This document shows, piece after piece, positions 1-7,469 of a DNA stretch of 27,954 bases. This DNA comes from JBKQHQ01 sp052148715. GTDB lineage: Bacteria > Pseudomonadota > Alphaproteobacteria > Rhizobiales > Xanthobacteraceae. Numbering within the stretch: position 1 is the first letter of the stretch; each line of letters begins with the position of its first letter. The notes below the pieces were generated by a model that made no database searches, was not told the origin of the DNA, and saw nothing but the letters and a program-made list of their open reading frames with translations. The stretch lies in the NCBI GenBank assembly GCA_052148715.1, contig JBKQHQ010000277.1, positions 1 through 27,954 on the forward strand. The letters are read 5' to 3'. Made by a program: the position numbers and the translations under genes.

Positions 1-401
1 TCTGCACCATCTCCAAGCATCGCGCCGAAAAGCGCGGCTTTGCCGATGCCATGATGCTCGACTGGCAGGGCCGCGTCGCCGAATGCACCGGCGCCAAGGT
101 TTTCTTCGTGCGCGACGGCAAAATCCATACGCCGATCGCCGATTGCTTCCTCGACGGCATCACCAGACGAACGGTGATCGAGCTGGCGCGCCGTCGGGGC
201 TTCGAGGTGATCGAGCGCCGCATCATGCCCGACGAGCTCACCGGCTTCGCCGAATGCTTCATCACCGGTACGGCCGCGGAAGTGACGCCCGTCTCCGAGG
301 TCGCGCAATGGAAGTTCGCTCCCGGTGCGATCACGCAGCAGCTGATGGACGACTACACGGCCGAGGTGCAACCCAAGAGGGGCAAGGCCGCCGCGGCGTG
401 A
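1..401 (+). CDS. ilvE: Branched-chain amino acid aminotransferase, C-terminal part
   Basis: Open from the left edge (frame starts at base 3) to a TGA at 399-401; the N-terminal half lies outside the window. The product transfers the amino group between glutamate and the branched-chain 2-oxoacids, the last step of Val/Leu/Ile synthesis, as a PLP fold-type IV enzyme in the cytoplasm. Recognition rests on family segments in order: AECTGAKVFFVRDGKIHTP, then DCFLDGITRRTVIELARRRG, then ECFITGTAAEVTPV, all typical of the IlvE C-terminal domain. The catalytic lysine is in the missing half. The gene converges on moaE with only about 50 bp between the stops, and I see no clear terminator there. Confidence 0.9.
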   Translation, partial: CTISKHRAEKRGFADAMMLDWQGRVAECTGAKVFFVRDGKIHTPIADCFLDGITRRTVIELARRRGFEVIERRIMPDELTGFAECFITGTAAEVTPVSEVAQWKFAPGAITQQLMDDYTAEVQPKRGKAAAA

Positions 402-450
402 GATTCGGCAAACCCAGTTGCGGCGGGGCAGGCCAGCAATTTCTGTAAGA

Positions 451-930
451 TCACTCGGCCGCCGTGGCGCGCCGCGGCGGCACGGCCCAGCGGGCGGCAG
501 CTGCGTCGTCGGCCTCCTGCGCCGCGACCCAGCTCGTATGGCCGGCGCGCTCGACCTGCTTCCAGAACGGCGCCCGGGTCTTGAGGTAGTCCATCAGAAA
601 TTCGGCCGCCGCAAAGGCCGATTGGCGATGCGACGAGGCCGTGATCACCAGCACGATATCCTCGCCCGGCACGATGCGCCCGTAGCGATGGATCACGGTG
701 ACCCCCAAGAGCGGCCAGCGCCGGCCCGCCTCCGCGACGTGGCGCGCGATTTCGGTCTCGGCCATGCCGGGATAATGCTCGAGCGTCAGCGTGCTGATCG
801 GCTCATCCGCTTCGCTGCCGCGGCAGATGCCGGTGAAGCTCACAACCGCGCCAATGTCGGTGCGCCCGCGCGTGAGCGCCGCCGTCTCGGCGGCGGCATC
901 GAACGGCTCGGTTTGCAAGCGAACGGTCAT
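451..930 (-). CDS. moaE: Molybdopterin synthase catalytic subunit MoaE
   Basis: A 159-residue protein, normal length for MoaE. Together with thiocarboxylated MoaD it converts cyclic pyranopterin monophosphate to molybdopterin in molybdenum-cofactor synthesis. Family signatures are visible: GAVVSFTGICR near residue 28, LEHYPGMAE, HRYGRIVPGEDIV, then SSHRQSAFAAAEFLMDYLK and RAPFWKQ, which carries the conserved lysines of the active site. The start ATG at 930 is 18 bp after the moaD stop, so the two subunits are translated from one message. The last 30 residues or so are Ala- and Arg-rich and poorly conserved. It is the last gene of the minus-strand group pgsA-moaD-moaE. Confidence 0.95.
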   Translation of the reverse strand: MTVRLQTEPFDAAAETAALTRGRTDIGAVVSFTGICRGSEADEPISTLTLEHYPGMAETEIARHVAEAGRRWPLLGVTVIHRYGRIVPGEDIVLVITASSHRQSAFAAAEFLMDYLKTRAPFWKQVERAGHTSWVAAQEADDAAAARWAVPPRRATAAE

Positions 931-948
931 GCGGTTGCGTTATGCGTC

Positions 949-1200
949 TCATCCGCCCGTCATCGGCGGAAAGAAGGCGATTTCCTTGGCCTCGCCGATA
1001 GCGGTCTCGGGTCGCACATGGGTGCGATCGATGGCGGCGCGGATGATCTTTGGATTCTCGAACGCATAGGCGTACTCCTCGCCGCGCCCCGAGAGCCACT
1101 GCATCAGATCGCGCACCGTCGAAATCTCGGCCGGCGGCTCGATCTCCTCCTCGGCCTTGCCGATCCGCTCGCGCATCCAGGCGAAATAGCGGACCTTCAC
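949..1200 (-). CDS. moaD: Molybdopterin synthase sulfur-carrier subunit MoaD
   Basis: An 83-residue ubiquitin-like protein starting with GTG at 1200 and ending in the diagnostic Gly-Gly (FFPPMTGG) that is adenylated and thiocarboxylated to carry sulfur to MoaE. It begins VKVRYFAWMRERIGK, the usual MoaD beta-strand opening. The GTG overlaps the pgsA stop in a GTGA arrangement (4-bp overlap), which indicates translational coupling and supports this start. The reading frame stays open much further upstream, but that part runs through pgsA in another frame and does not look like protein. Its partner moaE follows after 18 bp. Confidence 0.93.
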   Translation of the reverse strand: MKVRYFAWMRERIGKAEEEIEPPAEISTVRDLMQWLSGRGEEYAYAFENPKIIRAAIDRTHVRPETAIGEAKEIAFFPPMTGG

Positions 1201-1829
1201 CCACCGTCCTCCATCACGTGGCGCCATCCGGCGCGCAGATAATCCCAGCCCGTATAGAGCGTGAGCAGCGCCGAGAGCCACAGCAGCGTAATGCCGATCT
1301 GCGTCGTCACGGGCAAGATCTGATCGCCGGCCTCGCCGGCGATCAAGAATCCGATCGCCACGAGCTGGCCGGTGGTCTTCCACTTGGCAAGCCGCGTCAC
1401 CGGCACGCTGACCCGCAGCTCGGCCAGATATTCGCGCAAACCCGACACCAGGATCTCGCGGCAGAGAATGACGATGGCGGCAAACAGCGTCCAATCTTGG
1501 ATCGTGTCGTCGGCGGCGAGCATCAACAGGCAAGACGAGACCAGTAGCTTGTCGGCGATCGGATCGAGCATGCGTCCGAGCGTCGATTGCTGCCCCCAGG
1601 CGCGCGCGAAATAGCCGTCCAAAATATCGGTGATCGCCGCCGCCACGAAGACCGCCAAAGCCAGCCAGCGCAGCCACAAGCCGCCGCGCAAGATGACCGA
1701 CCAATACATGCACGCCACGACAACCGGAACGGCGGCGATGCGCGCATAGGTCAAGATATTCGGCAACGCAAGCGGCCGCGCGGGCACGCGCCCAGTCGCG
1801 GGCACAGGTGTTGTCGTGGCAGAATCCAT
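1197..1829 (-). CDS. pgsA: CDP-diacylglycerol--glycerol-3-phosphate 3-phosphatidyltransferase PgsA
   Basis: Integral inner-membrane enzyme making phosphatidylglycerol phosphate, the committed step of anionic phospholipid synthesis. The full CDP-alcohol phosphotransferase signature is present: D-x2-DG-x2-AR-x8-G-x3-D-x3-D, read as DILDGYFAR, then eight residues, then GRMLDPIAD. Several hydrophobic segments surround it (for example VVVACMYW, WLALAVFVAAAITD and a C-terminal LLWLSALLTLY). I chose ATG 1829 because an AGAGGAGT Shine-Dalgarno lies about 12 bp upstream. In-frame alternatives are ATG 1856 and GTG 1859, which would add 9-10 residues but have no good ribosome site. The stop overlaps the moaD start. 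Confidence 0.92.
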   Translation of the reverse strand: MDSATTTPVPATGRVPARPLALPNILTYARIAAVPVVVACMYWSVILRGGLWLRWLALAVFVAAAITDILDGYFARAWGQQSTLGRMLDPIADKLLVSSCLLMLAADDTIQDWTLFAAIVILCREILVSGLREYLAELRVSVPVTRLAKWKTTGQLVAIGFLIAGEAGDQILPVTTQIGITLLWLSALLTLYTGWDYLRAGWRHVMEDGG

Positions 1830-1911
1830 ATCGATAGAATACTCCTCTTCCGGCATCACCGACAGGGGCGTTACACCCGCTCAGCGCAGCGATGACATCC
1901 GTTTGCGCCAC

Positions 1912-2042
1912 AACTCGAGCATGATCCCGAAAAGGCCCGCCCTCGGGCTTGACCCAAGGGTGGGTACCGGCTTTCGGAAAAGATCACGCTCCAACGATAA
2001 GATAGAGCGCGGTGGCGGCTCGAAGAAAACTGATCGTGCTCT
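1912..2042. repeat. Composite palindromic intergenic repeat of rhizobial type
   Basis: Between pgsA and uvrC. The outer arms are GAGCATGATCCCGAAAAG (1917-1934) and CTTTCGGAAAAGATCACGCTC-like sequence (1971-1991), an imperfect inverted repeat. Inside them sits a second 12-bp hairpin, CCCGCCCTCGGG with CCCAAGGGTGGG. The GAGCATGATC, TGGGTACCGG and AAAAGATCA(T/C)GCTC blocks match, from memory, a dispersed palindromic repeat seen in Bradyrhizobium-like genomes. A related arm pair (AGAGC near 2003 and GCTCT near 2037) continues to the right. Copies elsewhere in the genome cannot be tested from this window. Confidence 0.6.
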
Positions 2043-2043
2043 A

Positions 2044-2060
2044 GTCGGGCGAGACCCGAC
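2044..2060 (-). terminator. Possible hairpin downstream of uvrC
   Basis: Perfect 6-bp stem GTCGGG (2044-2049) and CCCGAC (2055-2060) with a 5-nt loop, 13 bp beyond the uvrC stop. There is no T-tract, so it may only stabilise the 3' end or act with Rho. Confidence 0.3.
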
Positions 2061-2072
2061 CGCGTCCGGGCG

Positions 2073-4115
2073 TCAGGACGCAGCAGTATGAAAAAAATCG
2101 TAAATTTTGCGAGCCGTTTCGGCGTTGATGCCGGGCACATGGGTCAAGTCGGTGAGCGAGGCCCGCTCGATTGCTTTCAGGGTGCCGAAGTGGCGCAGCA
2201 GCGCGCGTTTGCGTGTCGGCCCGATGCCCGGGATTTCCTGCAGGCCGGCCTCGCGGATGTCGCGCTTGCGCCGCTGCCGGTGCGAGCCAATGGCGAAGCG
2301 ATGCGCCTCGTCGCGCAGGCGCTGGACGAAATACAGCACGGGATCCCGCGGCGGGAGCTTAAACGCCCCCCGCCCCTCCATGAAGAAGGTTTCCCGTCCG
2401 GCGTCCCGATCGGGCCCCTTGGCGACCGCGAGGAGCGGGACGGTCTGCACTCCAAGCGCTGCCAGCGTGTCGCGGGCCGCATTGAGCTGGCCTTGGCCGC
2501 CATCGATGATGACGAGGTCCGGCCAGGGCGGCAAAGCGTCATCGTCGCCGGCGCCGTCCCCGCCATTGCTGGCCGGAGGCGGAGGAGTGTCTGGCTCGTT
2601 GTCCGCGGGCACGCGCGGCGCTTCGTCCAGCAGCCGCTTGAAGCGGCGGCGCAGCACCTCGCGCATCATGCCATAGTCATCGCCCGGCGCGAGATCGCTC
2701 GAGCGGATGTTGAACTTGCGATACTGGTTCTTGCGGAACCCTTCAGGTCCGGCGACGACCATGGCGCCGACCGCGTTCGTGCCCTGGATGTGGCTGTTGT
2801 CGTACACCTCGACCCGCCGCGGGACGGCCGGGAGGCCGAGGCCGGCGCCAAGCGCCTCAAGCAAGCGCTGTTGCGAGGCCGTGTCGGCGAGCTTGCGGCC
2901 GAGCGCCTCGCGCGCATTGGCGAGCGCATGGTCGACCAACTCCTTCTTCTCCCCGCGCTGGGGCGCGGCGATTTCCACCCGATGGCCGCTCTTCGTGGTC
3001 AGCGCCTCGGCCAGCAGCGCGCGATCAGCGAAATCGTGGGAGATCAGGATCAGCCGCGGGCACGGCTTATCGTCGTAGAATTGCGCCAAGAAGGCGCCCA
3101 GCACCTCGGGGGGCGCCAACGACCGGTCGGCGCGCGGAAAATACGCGCGATTCCCCCAATTCTGGCCGGTGCGGAAGAAGAATACCTCGATGCAATTGAA
3201 GCCGCCGTCCTGGTGCGCGGCAAAGACATCGGCCTCCTCGACGCCGCGCGGATTGATGCCCTGGTGCGCCTGAATCGCCGAGAGCGCGGCGAGCCGGTCG
3301 CGATAGATCGCGGCACGCTCGAAGTCGAGCTCAGCCGAGGCCTTCTCCATCTCCGCCGCCAGCTCCTCCTTCACGGCACGGCTGCGGCCCGACAGAAAGG
3401 CGTTCGCCTCGCGCACCAACTCCGCGTAGCCGGGAAAGTCGATCTCGCCGGTGCACGGCGCCGAGCAGCGCTTGATTTGATACAACAGACAGGGTCGCGT
3501 ACGGCTTTCGAAGAACGCGTCCGAGCAGGATCGCAAGAGGAACGCCCGCTCGAGCGCCGTAATGGTGCGGTTGACCGCCCAGACCGAGGCGAACGGTCCG
3601 TAATAGGCGCCGTCGCGCGCCCGGGCGCCGCGGTGCTTGAGGATCTGCGGCGCCCAATGGTCGCCGGTGATCAAAATGTACGGAAACGACTTGTCGTCGC
3701 GCAGCAGGACGTTGAAGCGCGGGCGCAGGCGCTTGATCAGGTTCGCCTCGAGCAGCAGCGCCTCGGTCTCGCTGCGCGTCGACACGAACTCGATCGAGGC
3801 GGCGGCCGCAATCATGCGTTCGATCCGGGTGTCGTGTCCGGTCGGTCGCGTGTAGGCGAGGATCCGTTTCTGGATGCTCTTTGCCTTGCCGACGTAGAGC
3901 ACCTCGCCCTTGGCATCGATCATGCGGTACACGCCAGGCCCAGGCGGCGCGACCCGTGCCGCCTGGGCAATGGCGGCACGGCCGGCACCGAGCGGTCGTG
4001 GATCGGCGGCGAGGTCGGGGGCGGCCTGCTCCTCGACGTCGGGCAAGCTCGGCTCCTCCTCGTCCTCCTCGGCGAGTTCGACGGTTGGATCGACATCTTT
4101 CTTGGGCGTGGACAT
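2073..4115 (-). CDS. uvrC: UvrABC system protein C (excinuclease subunit)
   Basis: About 680 residues, full length. UvrC makes both incisions around bulky DNA lesions after UvrA/UvrB loading. Domains in order: an acidic Pro/Glu-rich N-terminal extension (about 45 residues), the GIY-YIG nuclease domain (PGPGVYRM, then YVGKAK), the Cys-containing linker (RPCLLYQIKRCSAPC), the UVR motif binding UvrB (ELDFERAAIYRDRL), the RNase H-like 5' nuclease (VYDNSHIQGTNAVGAMVV and VIIDGGQGQLNAA), and tandem helix-hairpin-helix (LQEIPGIGPTRKRALL, then HVPGINAETARKIYDFF). A Pro/Asp/Gly-rich linker interrupts the nuclease domain just before VIIDGG. ATG 4115 is preferred over TTG 4124; neither has a clear ribosome site. 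It is probably the first gene of the uvrC-pgsA-moaD-moaE group, though the repeat region separates it from pgsA. Confidence 0.95.
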   Translation of the reverse strand: MSTPKKDVDPTVELAEEDEEEPSLPDVEEQAAPDLAADPRPLGAGRAAIAQAARVAPPGPGVYRMIDAKGEVLYVGKAKSIQKRILAYTRPTGHDTRIERMIAAAASIEFVSTRSETEALLLEANLIKRLRPRFNVLLRDDKSFPYILITGDHWAPQILKHRGARARDGAYYGPFASVWAVNRTITALERAFLLRSCSDAFFESRTRPCLLYQIKRCSAPCTGEIDFPGYAELVREANAFLSGRSRAVKEELAAEMEKASAELDFERAAIYRDRLAALSAIQAHQGINPRGVEEADVFAAHQDGGFNCIEVFFFRTGQNWGNRAYFPRADRSLAPPEVLGAFLAQFYDDKPCPRLILISHDFADRALLAEALTTKSGHRVEIAAPQRGEKKELVDHALANAREALGRKLADTASQQRLLEALGAGLGLPAVPRRVEVYDNSHIQGTNAVGAMVVAGPEGFRKNQYRKFNIRSSDLAPGDDYGMMREVLRRRFKRLLDEAPRVPADNEPDTPPPPASNGGDGAGDDDALPPWPDLVIIDGGQGQLNAARDTLAALGVQTVPLLAVAKGPDRDAGRETFFMEGRGAFKLPPRDPVLYFVQRLRDEAHRFAIGSHRQRRKRDIREAGLQEIPGIGPTRKRALLRHFGTLKAIERASLTDLTHVPGINAETARKIYDFFHTAAS

Positions 4116-4532
4116 GCCGCGCAAGTTAAGGTGTCGGACGCAGCCAGAGAAGGCACCGGCCGGGGGTATTCGAATGCCCTTAACGGGCGCTGGGGAAGCG
4201 GAAAGATGGGTCCCTGCGCCACAGCGGCCGCTTTAACTTACCAGAACTTAGGTCTTTTCCTGCCGAAATATGGTTAACTGAATATTAATCAGCCCATAAA
4301 GAGTATACAAATGGTTAAGGATAGTTATTATTGCCTGAACAAGCTGGTAAGATTTAACTTAAAGTTTGCGATAAAATCTCTTCATGGATTTGTCGATCTT
4401 ACGCCACAGCTTTGACCTCCGCAGATCACGTTTGACTGTGAGGGTCGCAAGCAAAGGGGCTACCCCGGCTCGGATCGGACTTGGGTCGGACATCCCGCGG
4501 TGGGATCGGCGCGGCAATGGCGGGAGGTCGTA
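4116..4532. promoter_or_regulatory. AT-rich divergent intergenic region (uvrC / outer-membrane protein)
   Basis: 417 bp without a gene. Roughly 4230-4390 is strikingly AT-rich against the GC-rich surroundings and holds six TTAA words. One pair forms TTAA-N7-TTAA (4274-4288), listed separately. A possible plus-strand promoter is TTGCCT-N17-TTAACT around 4334-4362, upstream of the outer-membrane protein gene. The 100-150 bp on either side of this core are GC-rich and I see nothing definite in them. Confidence 0.55.
4274..4288 (+). promoter_or_regulatory. Putative CtrA-binding site
   Basis: TTAA, seven bases (CTGAATA), TTAA: the spacing and sequence of the alphaproteobacterial CtrA full site TTAA-N7-TTAA(C), here ending in T instead of the final C. 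It lies in the region between uvrC and the outer-membrane protein gene. Other TTAA half-sites occur nearby. Confidence 0.45.
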
Positions 4533-5147
4533 TTGCGACGTTCAGTATTGGCGACTGCAGTGGGGGCGTTGTGGCTTTCGGCAAGCGCGGCAACGGCGGC
4601 CGACTACGACGCGCGGCCCTACACCGTGGCAAGCCCAGTCTCTCCGTTCAGCTGGTCGGGAATGTATCTCGGCGGCAATGCCGGCTACCAATGGGGAAGC
4701 GTCAGCAACAATCCGACCCAGCCATCCGGCGTCTTCGGCGGCGTGCAGGTCGGGTACAATTGGCAGGTGAGCCAATTCGTGCTCGGCGTGGAGACCGACC
4801 TGCAATTGTCCGGGGCGAACGACACCTTTGCGCCCTGGAAATTCTCCAATCCGTGGTTTGGGACGCTCCGCGGCCGCGTTGGCTATTCGCTCAACAATAT
4901 CCTCTTCTACGGTACCGGCGGCCTCGCCTATGGCGATCTTCGCGCCGACCTCGGCGGCTTTGCCGAGACCCAGACCTTGGCCGGCTGGACAGTGGGCGCG
5001 GGTATGGAGGTCGGCTTCACACGCAACTGGTCGGCCAAGATCGAGTACCTCCACGTCAACCTCGACAACAGCAATTTCACGCTGACCGGGACCAGCAACG
5101 GCTTTTCGTCCAACATGCTGCGCTTCGGGGTGAATTACCGCTTCTAG
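4533..5147 (+). CDS. Outer-membrane beta-barrel protein (Omp25/31-like)
   Basis: 204 residues starting at TTG 4533. This start is chosen because a GGGAGG ribosome site (4522-4527) ends five bases before it and it leads directly into a signal peptide: RRSVLATAVGALWLSASAATA, with cleavage likely after residue 22 before ADYD. A GTG at 4500 would give a 215-residue form with a charged N-terminal addition. The mature part has the alternating aromatic/Gly beta-strand pattern of small outer-membrane barrels: FSWSGMYLGGNAGYQWG, GGVQVGYNWQ, TLRGRVGY, FYGTGGLAYG, YLHVNL. It ends in NYRF, the C-terminal aromatic signal for BamA-mediated insertion. Family members are abundant in Hyphomicrobiales. The specific role (structural or porin) cannot be assigned. 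An AT-rich region with a CtrA-type site lies upstream. Confidence 0.88.
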   Translation: MRRSVLATAVGALWLSASAATAADYDARPYTVASPVSPFSWSGMYLGGNAGYQWGSVSNNPTQPSGVFGGVQVGYNWQVSQFVLGVETDLQLSGANDTFAPWKFSNPWFGTLRGRVGYSLNNILFYGTGGLAYGDLRADLGGFAETQTLAGWTVGAGMEVGFTRNWSAKIEYLHVNLDNSNFTLTGTSNGFSSNMLRFGVNYRF

Positions 5148-5212
5148 AGCAGAAAAACGGATGACTGACGCCGCGCCCGCGAGCCAACAGCGCGAGGTGA
5201 GTGCACAATCAA

Positions 5213-5237
5213 AGCCGGCGCCCGCCCGACGCCGGCT
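5213..5237 (-). terminator. Rho-independent terminator of the cold-shock gene
   Basis: 8-bp GC-rich stem AGCCGGCG (5213-5220) with CGCCGGCT (5230-5237) and a 9-nt loop. On the minus strand the stem is followed by TTTGATTGT. It lies 11 bp after the cspA-like stop and between convergent genes, so it may also serve the outer-membrane protein gene on the plus strand. Confidence 0.6.
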
Positions 5238-5248
5238 ACCGCGAGTCG

Positions 5249-5464
5249 TTAGCCGGTAATTACCAAATTCACCGCTTTGGGACCCTTGCCCTTCTTGTCG
5301 GGCTCAACATCAAAACTAATCCGCTGACCTTCGTTCAGCACCTTGAGCCCCGCCCGCTCGACAGCCGTGATGTGTACGAACACGTCGCGCCCGCCGTCGT
5401 CCGGCTTGATAAAGCCGTATCCTCGCTCGCCGTTGAAGAATTTGACCGTACCGGTCATGGCCAT
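5249..5464 (-). CDS. cspA: Cold-shock domain protein (CspA family)
   Basis: A 71-residue single cold-shock domain, an OB-fold RNA/ssDNA chaperone. It begins MAMTGTVKFFNGERGYGFIK, with RNP1 as RGYGFI (residues 14-19) and RNP2 as VFVHI (28-32), followed by the usual GLKVLNEGQRISFDVE and PKAVNLVI. Start ATG 5464 has a strong GAGGAG ribosome site 8 bp upstream. A longer in-frame start at 5551 gives a non-conserved Arg-rich leader and is rejected. About 200 bp of untranslated DNA precede the gene after rlmJ, in keeping with the long leader of many cold-shock mRNAs. Paralogues are common, so the letter A in the symbol is conventional rather than proven. Confidence 0.93.
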   Translation of the reverse strand: MAMTGTVKFFNGERGYGFIKPDDGGRDVFVHITAVERAGLKVLNEGQRISFDVEPDKKGKGPKAVNLVITG

Positions 5465-5671
5465 CGGGAAAGCTCCTCTCCCCGTGGTGAGTTCGCCGCC
5501 CGCCCCCGCGGCGCGACGGCTCGTCCGGACATTCCAGATCGGTGAAAGCATCAGCCGCGAGCGGCCTCAGTCAATCCGCCGGCCCCCTTAAGGAGGCGGA
5601 ACATCAGAGCCAGCAGTATAGGAAGTAAACCAACGCGACGTTGCTGGAAAGAGGGCGCCTTATTTCGGCGA

Positions 5672-6523
5672 CTAATTTTCGTTGCTCAGCCAATCCAGGC
5701 GGAAGCGCCCGCGATTGCTGTCGCCAAGGGCCCGAGCAAGCGCCGTAAGCATCGTTGAAAGCTCGTCGGGCAGCGTCCAAGGCGGATTGACGAGGATGAG
5801 ACCGGTCGCGCCGAGCGGCGCGCCGGAGCGCTGCGGCGCGAGCCGCAGTTCGGCGCGCAGGACCTTTTTCAGGTGCAGCCGCCGCAGCTGGTGCGCCAAG
5901 CGTTCCGGCTCAGGCCCGTCCTTGATCGGATACCACAGCCCGTAGATGCCGGACGGCCATTTGCGATGCGCAGTGGTAAGCCCCTCGGCCAACCGCGCAA
6001 AGTCCCCGGGCTCCTCGAACGGCGGGTCGATGAGCACGACCCCGCGACGTTCCTTAGGCGGCACATAGGCCGCAAGCGCCGTCCAGCCATCGAGGCACAC
6101 GGCCTTGGCCCGCCTCTCGCCGCGCAAATTCTCAGTCAGTGCGGCCGCCGCTTGAGGCTCGAGCTCACAGGCGACCAGTCGATCGTCGGCGCGCAACCAA
6201 GCGCGCGCGATCATCGGCGAGCCCGGATAGGTCGCAAGGCCCTCGCCCGCATTGAAGGCCGCAACGGTGTCGAGATAGGGCGCGAACAGCTCGCGCTCAT
6301 GCGGCGCCAGCGCGGCCGAGCGCAGCCGCTCGATGCCGCCGCGCCATTCACCGCTGCGGGTCGCCTCTTCGCCGGTAAGGTCATAGAGGCCTGCTCCGGC
6401 ATGGGTATCGATGACGCGGAACGCCGCCGGCTTGCCCCGCAGATAGCGGAGGATACGGCACAGCACCGCATGCTTGAGCACGTCGGCAAAGTTGCCGGCA
6501 TGAAAGGCGTGCCGGTAGTTCAT
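5672..6523 (-). CDS. rlmJ: 23S rRNA (adenine(2030)-N6)-methyltransferase RlmJ
   Basis: 283 residues, normal for RlmJ, the SAM-dependent enzyme that methylates A2030 of 23S rRNA. The N-terminus MNYRHAFHAGNFADVLKHAV is diagnostic of this family. The SAM-binding segment VIDTHAGAGLYDL follows near residues 37-49, and the catalytic motif IV is DPPFE (166-170), in place of the DPPY variant. WYPIKD and GLILVNPPW are also characteristic. ATG 6523 has GGAAG about 5 bp upstream. It stands alone on the minus strand between the RNase T2 terminator and the cold-shock gene. Confidence 0.93.
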   Translation of the reverse strand: MNYRHAFHAGNFADVLKHAVLCRILRYLRGKPAAFRVIDTHAGAGLYDLTGEEATRSGEWRGGIERLRSAALAPHERELFAPYLDTVAAFNAGEGLATYPGSPMIARAWLRADDRLVACELEPQAAAALTENLRGERRAKAVCLDGWTALAAYVPPKERRGVVLIDPPFEEPGDFARLAEGLTTAHRKWPSGIYGLWYPIKDGPEPERLAHQLRRLHLKKVLRAELRLAPQRSGAPLGATGLILVNPPWTLPDELSTMLTALARALGDSNRGRFRLDWLSNEN

Positions 6524-6640
6524 GGTCGCTTCCGGTGAGAGCGCCGCCGAGATCGAAGCGGGAATGTGCTCTCGATTTCGAGATTTAGGCGCCTTTCTCC
6601 CAGCCGCAAAGCAGCGCCAACTTCGGCACCGGCCGGATGC

Positions 6641-6688
6641 AAAAAAATTGGGAGCACGTTCCGATCAGGCTGACCCGGAACGTGCCCC
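6641..6688 (-). terminator. Rho-independent terminator of the RNase T2 gene
   Basis: Perfect 10-bp stem GCACGTTCCG (6654-6663) with CGGAACGTGC (6676-6685) around a 12-nt loop, extended by two further G-C pairs. On the minus strand it is followed by a run of seven T (complement of A 6641-6647). It lies about 65 bp after the RNase T2 stop and upstream of rlmJ. This is the clearest terminator in the window. Confidence 0.85.
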
Positions 6689-6751
6689 ATCTTGCCTATT
6701 CAAACGGAGAGCCGGCTCAGCCCGCGGCCAGGCGTCGGGCCGAGCCTAAGA

Positions 6752-7432
6752 CTAGCCGCCGCGCACCGCCGGCATCACTACCTGCTCGCGACGGCAGGCG
6801 CGGCGGTCGGCGTCGGGGCAATCGCGGAACTGCAGGTCCTTGCCGAGGCAAAGCCGGACCTCGCTCAGCCGCTGCTTGCCGTCGCAGCTGACCGAAATCG
6901 CCGCACGGCTCAGGCCCGCATTGGCTTTCACGAACGCCTCCTCGACCTGGTCGGGCGAGAGCGAGAGCGGCTTCTCGACCTGCAGGAATTCAGGAGGAAT
7001 TTTCACGACCGCGCGCGCCTTGCGCACGGTCTCGAAATAGGCCCGCGCGCTCAAGCCCGAGCAGGTGCCGTGGCGGTCCCACTCATGGAACACGAGACGC
7101 GGGCTCGGCATCAGATCGAGCATCGACGACACGGCGCCGCGATCGAGACGCGGTGCCGGCACCTGACAGAATTCCGGAAAGCCCGCCTCGTATTGCGGCC
7201 ACAACCCGTGCACCACGAACGAGAACGGCCGTGCCCCGCACTGCTGATCGGGCGCCCGGTCCGGCGCCCGCTCGTGCGAGGCCTCGCAATAGGACGGCGA
7301 CCATGACAGGGCGAGCAGGTAAAAGTCGAACTTGCCGGGTTCGTTCTGCCGCGGATCTTGGGCCCAGACCGAGCCTAGCGAGAGAAGGATGGCGAAGACC
7401 GAGATGACTAAGATACCTGTGAGCTTGCGCAT
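6752..7432 (-). CDS. Secreted ribonuclease T2 family protein
   Basis: 226 residues with an N-terminal signal peptide (hydrophobic ILVISVFAILLSLGSVWA, cleavage probably after residue 24), so a periplasmic or secreted enzyme. Both RNase T2 active-site segments are intact: CAS1 FVVHGLWPQ with His75, and CAS2 FHEWDRHGTC with His116, Glu117 and His121. Cysteines expected for disulphides are present. The family cleaves single-stranded RNA through a 2',3'-cyclic phosphate. ATG 7432 has a G-rich ribosome site (GGGGGC) just upstream. The original promoter appears to have been split by the transposon at 7474 (see findings), so expression may be reduced or changed. A strong terminator follows. Confidence 0.92.
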   Translation of the reverse strand: MRKLTGILVISVFAILLSLGSVWAQDPRQNEPGKFDFYLLALSWSPSYCEASHERAPDRAPDQQCGARPFSFVVHGLWPQYEAGFPEFCQVPAPRLDRGAVSSMLDLMPSPRLVFHEWDRHGTCSGLSARAYFETVRKARAVVKIPPEFLQVEKPLSLSPDQVEEAFVKANAGLSRAAISVSCDGKQRLSEVRLCLGKDLQFRDCPDADRRACRREQVVMPAVRGG

Positions 7433-7463
7433 GAATGCCCCCTTTCAGGATTGACACCTGCGC

Positions 7464-7469
7464 ATCATA
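7464..7469 (-). promoter_or_regulatory. Residual -10 box of the RNase T2 gene
   Basis: On the minus strand this reads TATGAT, 31 bp before the RNase T2 start codon. If the transposon and one copy of the target duplication are removed, TTGACT (10627-10632, minus strand) lies 16 bp upstream of it, giving a good sigma-70 pair. In the present sequence no -35-like hexamer stands at that distance. Confidence 0.5.

Noticed and set aside
418..1242. Plus-strand 274-codon frame over moaE and moaD
   Set aside because: Antisense shadow; the minus strand encodes clear MoaE and MoaD.
949..1911. A 320-codon minus-strand frame containing moaD
   Set aside because: Only the last 83 codons (from GTG 1200) look like protein; the rest is pgsA read in another frame.
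2088..4277. A 729-codon open frame on the plus strand
   Set aside because: It is the antisense shadow of uvrC, caused by high GC; the translated sequence is Arg/Ala-rich with no family motif.
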